Shown here: positions 6,653 to 9,982 of the stretch, one piece after another | How positions within the stretch are numbered: position 1 is the stretch's first letter | Layout of the letters: the number at the start of each line of letters is the position of its first letter | Assembly (NCBI GenBank): GCA_016840305.1 | Contig: JAEOSP010000258.1 | Span: 1-9,982, forward strand | Direction: 5' to 3' | DNA length: 9,982 bases | Source: Candidatus Hodarchaeota archaeon | GTDB taxonomy: Archaea; Asgardarchaeota; Heimdallarchaeia; Hodarchaeales; Hodarchaeaceae | Program-made: the position numbers and the translations under genes | The notes under the pieces: model-generated | What the model was told of the DNA's origin: nothing | What the model saw: the letters and a program-made list of their open reading frames with translations, nothing else | The model's database searches: none

Positions 6653-6675
6653 TTATTAATAGATTATACCTGAGT

Positions 6676-6690
6676 GAAAGCATAAAATAA
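6676..6690 (+). promoter_or_regulatory. BRE/TATA promoter of the dehydrogenase gene
   Basis: GAAAG (BRE-like) followed by CATAAAATAA predicts a start near 6712. This leaves a leader of about 25 bases carrying the GAGGA ribosome binding site. Confidence 0.4.
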
Positions 6691-6724
6691 AGATAGATAT
6701 TAGCAATTAAATAACTCAAAGAAT

Positions 6725-6729
6725 GAGGA
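6725..6729 (+). promoter_or_regulatory. Ribosome binding site deciding the start of the dehydrogenase gene
   Basis: GAGGA lies eight bases before the ATG at 6738. The in-frame ATG at 6723 overlaps this site and lacks one of its own, so 6738 is preferred. Confidence 0.55.
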
Positions 6730-6737
6730 AAAGTAAA

Positions 6738-7586
6738 ATGAAAAGCATTGGTGTGCTAGGCGCAGGCATAATGGGAAATGGTATCGCTCAAATCTCTGCA
6801 ATGGCGGATTATGAAGTAATCTTATATGATATCGATCAAAAATTCATTGATCGTGGATTCAGTGAAATTGAAAAGTCATTAACAAGAATGGCTAAGAAAA
6901 ATAAGATAGTGGAGGGTGATATTCAGGGAATTCTTAGTAAAATTAAACCATCATTAGATTTACAAGATTTTAAATCTTGTGATATGATTATTGAGGCCAT
7001 TCCTGAAAATATTGAATTAAAAAAAGACACGTATTCAAAACTAGATCAAATATGCAAATCAAAAGCCATTTTTGCATCAAATACTTCTGCAATAAGTATA
7101 ACAGATCTGGCTTCATCAGTATCTAAAGAACGCCAATCCCAGTTCATAGGATTACATTTCTTCAATCCCGTTTCAATGATGAAGCTTGTAGAGGTAATAA
7201 GGGCTGAACAGACTTCTGATATAACATGTAATGAATCTCTAGATTTTTGTAAGAAAATTGGGAAAGAAACTGTTTTAATTAATGATTTACCTGGTTTTGC
7301 TACAACAAGGCTTGTTGCTTCAGTCATTAATGAAGCTGTTTTCATGTTTCAAGATGGATTGGGACGTCCAGAAGAAATTGACAAAGCGATTAAACTTGGT
7401 TTAGCTCATCCTATGGGGCCGCTATTTTTAGCTGATTTAATTGGATTAGACACAATTCTTCACATTTTAGACTACCTATCGGATGAATTGGATACTGTTA
7501 AATTCAAAGCAGCTCCATTAATGAGAAAGATGGTTCGAGCTGGTAAACTTGGGCGAAAATCTGGGGAAGGCTTCTACAAGTATTAA
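6738..7586 (+). CDS. 3-hydroxyacyl-CoA / 3-hydroxybutyryl-CoA dehydrogenase
   Basis: This NAD-dependent enzyme interconverts 3-hydroxyacyl-CoA and 3-oxoacyl-CoA in the cytoplasm. At 282 residues from the chosen ATG it has the usual length of the stand-alone enzyme. The N-terminal Rossmann fold starts at once with GVLGAGIMGNG (5-15), followed by the acidic end of beta 2 at YDID (30-33) and SNTSAIS (114-120). The catalytic His140 sits in GLHFFNPV and Glu152 in KLVEVI. The C-terminal helical domain shows NDLPGFATTRL, where most family members have PGF-x-x-NR, then GRPEEIDKAIKLGLAHPMGPL and the closing GRKSGEGFYKY. There is no hydratase domain or other beta-oxidation gene next to it, so the direction (degradation or synthesis) and chain length are open. 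The next gene starts 55 bases on. Confidence 0.93.
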   Translation: MKSIGVLGAGIMGNGIAQISAMADYEVILYDIDQKFIDRGFSEIEKSLTRMAKKNKIVEGDIQGILSKIKPSLDLQDFKSCDMIIEAIPENIELKKDTYSKLDQICKSKAIFASNTSAISITDLASSVSKERQSQFIGLHFFNPVSMMKLVEVIRAEQTSDITCNESLDFCKKIGKETVLINDLPGFATTRLVASVINEAVFMFQDGLGRPEEIDKAIKLGLAHPMGPLFLADLIGLDTILHILDYLSDELDTVKFKAAPLMRKMVRAGKLGRKSGEGFYKY

Positions 7587-7610
7587 GCTCCGATAACCAA
7601 TACTAGCAAA

Positions 7611-7620
7611 TTCTTTAAAG
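7611..7620 (+). promoter_or_regulatory. TATA-like box before the MinD/longin fusion gene
   Basis: TTCTTTAAAG is centred about 26 bases before the ATG at 7642. There is no convincing ribosome binding site, so the gene may have its own leaderless transcript besides read-through from the dehydrogenase gene. Confidence 0.3.
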
Positions 7621-7641
7621 TAATGGAAAAATGAATCTGCT

Positions 7642-9330
7642 ATGGACTTTCCTAAAATAATCAGTATATATTCACGTACTCCTAGCGTCGGAAAAAAAAC
7701 CTTAGGTTTGAATATATTCTTACAATATGCAAAGAAAAATCCAGGAACAAGAATTCTTATCGTAGACTTTTCTCTCACAGAAAAATTGAGCTACAGCTTA
7801 TTGAAATATGGAAAGTCTCATTTTAGAAGTACTGAATTTTTAAGTGAGATTTCAGATGACATATTAGTAAATGAATCTTTAGCGATCCACAATGACAAAA
7901 ATGAAGGGTCATTTGTACGGGTTCTCCCATCTTCAGGTTGTCATATTAGTGAAAAAGACCTAAAAAGTAAAATTAAGCATAGGGTAAATTCACTATTTTT
8001 CAAAGATATTATCGATTTACTGGTATTTATTCTCCCAAGTTCTTTGGAAGAGAATACCATAACGATAGCTGCCCTACTTGAAAGTAAAATGGTTCTATTC
8101 ATATCAACAGATAAATTTCCATCTATTAGCCTGACAAAATCCACCATACAAAACTTTTTTAACTTTCTCACTGTACCAACACTATTGGTGATAAATATGA
8201 TTCAACCTCCTTTCCTTATAAGGAAGATTGATAGTCATATGAAACAACTAGAAAGTCAAATAAGAGGTACAATCTTTTACTGCATTCCTTGGACACAAGA
8301 ATTACATGAATTTTCTGATAAAGGGATTTTTTCTCTTGAATGGCCAGAGTCGAAAGTCAATGAGGTATTCCATGACTTCATCGAAAACCTTGAAAATGCA
8401 ATCGAAACTGGTGATCTTGAATTAAAACCTTCTGAGGCTGTTGCATTACCACAAGCACTTTTTATGACTGATAGGTACTCTGGAGAAACAACCTACTATT
8501 ATTTTTTTGGTACAGCTGAAGATGAAATGAAAAATCCAGCACTAATTACCGCTGCGTTGAGTAGTATAGCTCATATGATATCTGAAACAGCAGGCCGTAG
8601 GGGAGATTTAAGAGGAATAGATAACGGCAATTCGTACATCGACTTTCAATACGGTAAGCGAATAATAGGGATCTTATATAACAGCAAAGAGGATGAAACA
8701 CTTTCAAAACTTCTTTTAAATTTCACCAATCGTTTTGAAAGCGATTTCAAGGTTGCTTTGACAGATTTTTCGAAATCTGGCCGAATAGGAGGATTTTCTG
8801 AAGCAAAAAGTTTAATTTCCAGTATCTTCGAAGATTACATTTTTGATATTAAGACGGTTAGTCCAGAATTGAAGCAAAGAATAATAGATTATCAGGCTAG
8901 AAATGAACTTACAAAGATAGATCCAGAAGAAGCCTTTCAATCTTATGTAAAAGAAAATTTAGCTGATCAGAAATTAAGGGATCTCCTGTATCTTGAATTT
9001 ACAACAACTCATAATACAAGACATGATTTTCTTCTCCAATTAGGTATCAATCCACGCTCATTTCAGAAGAAAATTGAGGAAGAAACTGGTAGATTAATCT
9101 GTTCTTGTACCGAACCTCCTAAATATGTTCAAATACAAGGATTCGATGCCTTAGGTCTTTTAGATCTTCCAGAAGATCTTCGACCGACCGCTCGTGCTCT
9201 TTTTACCTCTAAGATTCTTTCCCCAGAGTCAGCAGCTAAAATTACTCTTCGTGATCAGAGTACTGAGTTGAAAGTCCTCGAAGAATTAAGAAAAATTGGT
9301 TATGTCAGAAAACTTGAACCTGATACTTAA
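7642..9330 (+). CDS. MinD/ParA-like P-loop protein fused to a longin-like domain and a C-terminal winged helix
   Basis: The 562 residues divide into three parts. Residues 1-250 follow the MinD/ParA fold: IISIY strand, P-loop region 11-20 (SRTPSVGKKT), ILIVDFS with Asp42, the DLLVFILPSS strand at about 125-134, MVLFISTDKFPSISL at 150-164 and LLVINM at 181-186. The P-loop keeps G17-K18 but lacks the signature lysine (Thr13 instead), has Lys19 where Thr/Ser binds Mg, and the usual D-x-P-x-G reads I-L-P-S-S. It is probably a weak or inactive ATPase. Residues about 268-375 (ALFMTDRYSGETTYYYFFG, a helix, GDLRGIDNGN, then RIIGILYNS) have the strand-helix order of a longin/roadblock-like domain. Residues about 508-557 (LRPTARALF ... 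LEELRKIGYVRKL) look like a winged helix. The middle, 405-500, is unassigned. It may be a cytoplasmic scaffold or regulator; no function is known to me. Confidence 0.75.
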   Translation: MDFPKIISIYSRTPSVGKKTLGLNIFLQYAKKNPGTRILIVDFSLTEKLSYSLLKYGKSHFRSTEFLSEISDDILVNESLAIHNDKNEGSFVRVLPSSGCHISEKDLKSKIKHRVNSLFFKDIIDLLVFILPSSLEENTITIAALLESKMVLFISTDKFPSISLTKSTIQNFFNFLTVPTLLVINMIQPPFLIRKIDSHMKQLESQIRGTIFYCIPWTQELHEFSDKGIFSLEWPESKVNEVFHDFIENLENAIETGDLELKPSEAVALPQALFMTDRYSGETTYYYFFGTAEDEMKNPALITAALSSIAHMISETAGRRGDLRGIDNGNSYIDFQYGKRIIGILYNSKEDETLSKLLLNFTNRFESDFKVALTDFSKSGRIGGFSEAKSLISSIFEDYIFDIKTVSPELKQRIIDYQARNELTKIDPEEAFQSYVKENLADQKLRDLLYLEFTTTHNTRHDFLLQLGINPRSFQKKIEEETGRLICSCTEPPKYVQIQGFDALGLLDLPEDLRPTARALFTSKILSPESAAKITLRDQSTELKVLEELRKIGYVRKLEPDT

Positions 9331-9356
9331 TAAGTGGCTTGTTCTCTAATTAGAAA

Positions 9357-9397
9357 CCGATTTTTTGATTCTAACATATTTTTTTCTTTGTATTTTC
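9357..9397 (+). terminator. T-rich terminator after the MinD/longin fusion gene
   Basis: Runs of six and seven T residues in a pyrimidine-rich stretch begin about 30 bases after the stop codon, matching archaeal oligo-T termination. Confidence 0.45.
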
Positions 9398-9430
9398 GTA
9401 TTATCATACATCATATGATATATATGTTAG
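9371..9430. repeat. Nested inverted repeats in the intergenic region
   Basis: CTAACATAT (9371-9379) is repeated inverted as ATATGTTAG (9422-9430). Inside it, TATCATA (9402-9408) and TATGATA (9414-9420) form a 7-bp stem with a five-base loop. Apart from these dyads and the T runs, I see nothing else in the 205 bases between the genes. An operator or RNA hairpin is possible; AT-rich chance symmetry is the alternative. Confidence 0.35.
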
Positions 9431-9521
9431 CACCTAAAGCTAGACCTAAGACCAGTAACATGGGATAAAATCATTGAGACGATAATACTTATCATATTTC
9501 CCATTAATCGATAACGAATTT

Positions 9522-9527
9522 AGGTGA
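9522..9527 (+). promoter_or_regulatory. Ribosome binding site supporting a TTG start for the last gene
   Basis: AGGTGA, an exact anti-SD match, lies eight bases before the in-frame TTG at 9536. It is 23 bases from the ATG at 9551, too far to serve it. Confidence 0.45.
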
Positions 9528-9535
9528 ATTTAAAA

Positions 9536-9982
9536 TTGGAAAGACATCTTATGAATATAAATATTGAGGAGATGATTAAACAGCGTCACGTATCTTCTCA
9601 CAAGGATTACGATCAGATAATGAGGAATAGAGACCTGATTCAGAAAACACTGACCAAAATTCGGGGTTCTGAGGTTTCAGAGACTGAACTTGAGTCAACA
9701 ATGAAATGGCTCCAAAAAGTATCAAAATTTGTACCAATCGCTACAGATAAGGAATTGGAAGAAATTGTCAAAATTATGGTTCTTTTAAGTAAAGAAAGAG
9801 CTAAATTGAATGAGTTATATGATAAACCAGGTTTAGATCTAATGAAACGTGTTCGTGAGGGTATGATCAGATATATGGTAGTTTTAAGCGAAATTCGTGC
9901 TCGACGGGAGGAGTTCTTGGAACATTGGTTTACCGATGAATATTGGATTGGCGAATGGAGTCGAATTCTTCTCGATTTATCA
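9536..9982 (+). CDS. Helical protein of unknown function, N-terminal part (runs off the right edge)
   Basis: The frame is open from here to the window end, giving 149 codons from the TTG at 9536 or 144 from the ATG at 9551. The TTG is preferred because of the AGGTGA site. The sequence is almost entirely polar, charged helix: EEMIKQRHVSSHKDYDQIM, then TELESTMKWLQKVSKFVPI, DKELEEIVKIMVLLSKERAK and GMIRYMVVLSEIRARREEFL, ending in an aromatic segment (HWFTDEYWIGEW). There is no signal peptide, membrane segment or motif I can name. It may be a coiled-coil or helical-bundle adaptor. It follows the MinD/longin fusion on the same strand but a terminator and 205 bases separate them, so it probably has its own promoter. 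Confidence 0.65.
   Translation, partial: MERHLMNINIEEMIKQRHVSSHKDYDQIMRNRDLIQKTLTKIRGSEVSETELESTMKWLQKVSKFVPIATDKELEEIVKIMVLLSKERAKLNELYDKPGLDLMKRVREGMIRYMVVLSEIRARREEFLEHWFTDEYWIGEWSRILLDLS

Noticed and set aside
7046..7345. Minus-strand open frame inside the dehydrogenase gene
   Set aside because: It is antisense to a gene with all family motifs and has no features of its own.
7518..7778. Minus-strand open frame across the dehydrogenase/fusion gene junction
   Set aside because: It overlaps two well-supported genes and the intergenic promoter; no motif or ribosome binding site.
1..9982. CRISPR array, insertion sequence or tRNA
   Set aside because: I found no regularly spaced repeats, no transposase motif and no cloverleaf or conserved TPsiC-type stretch on either strand.

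Overview
This AT-rich window most likely comes from an archaeon, possibly an Asgard one. The archaeal call rests on a GTP cyclohydrolase of the MptA type (methanopterin route), TATA-like boxes at plausible distances from start codons, T-tract terminators, and ribosome binding sites that match the archaeal GGAGGTGAT anti-SD complement. The Asgard guess is weaker. It comes from a MinD-like/longin-like/winged-helix fusion and a PH-like/helical protein, both in the style of Asgard proteins; no ribosomal or other marker gene confirms it. I see no rRNA, tRNA, CRISPR array or insertion sequence.

Layout. The left edge (1-1226, minus strand) holds a two-gene operon: a PH-like/helical cytoplasmic protein, followed with a short overlap by the start of a secreted M28 (glutaminyl-cyclase-like) peptidase that runs off the window. 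Positions 1227-1935 look eroded. They hold the promoter, signal anchor and single first repeat of an LVIVD beta-propeller gene that stops after about 100 codons, facing a short orphan reading frame. A Nudix hydrolase follows on the plus strand (1936-2400). It converges on a membrane-anchored zinc-ribbon/RDD protein (2488-3921, minus), which lies just downstream of a small MazG-type nucleotide pyrophosphohydrolase (3999-4310, minus). A roughly ten-helix membrane protein of unknown function (4376-5734, plus) diverges from MazG and converges, with a 13-base gap, on mptA (5748-6560, minus). Across a divergent promoter region lies a 3-hydroxyacyl-CoA dehydrogenase (6738-7586, plus). Next come the MinD-like/longin-like/winged-helix fusion (7642-9330, plus) and, at the right edge, the start of a helical protein of unknown function (from about 9536).

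How the genes work together. There is no single pathway. Nudix and MazG enzymes both clean up nucleotides, MptA begins pterin cofactor synthesis, and the dehydrogenase belongs to acyl-CoA metabolism. The most unusual object is the 562-residue fusion: its MinD-like domain has lost several catalytic signatures, and it joins a trafficking-type longin-like fold to a probable winged helix.
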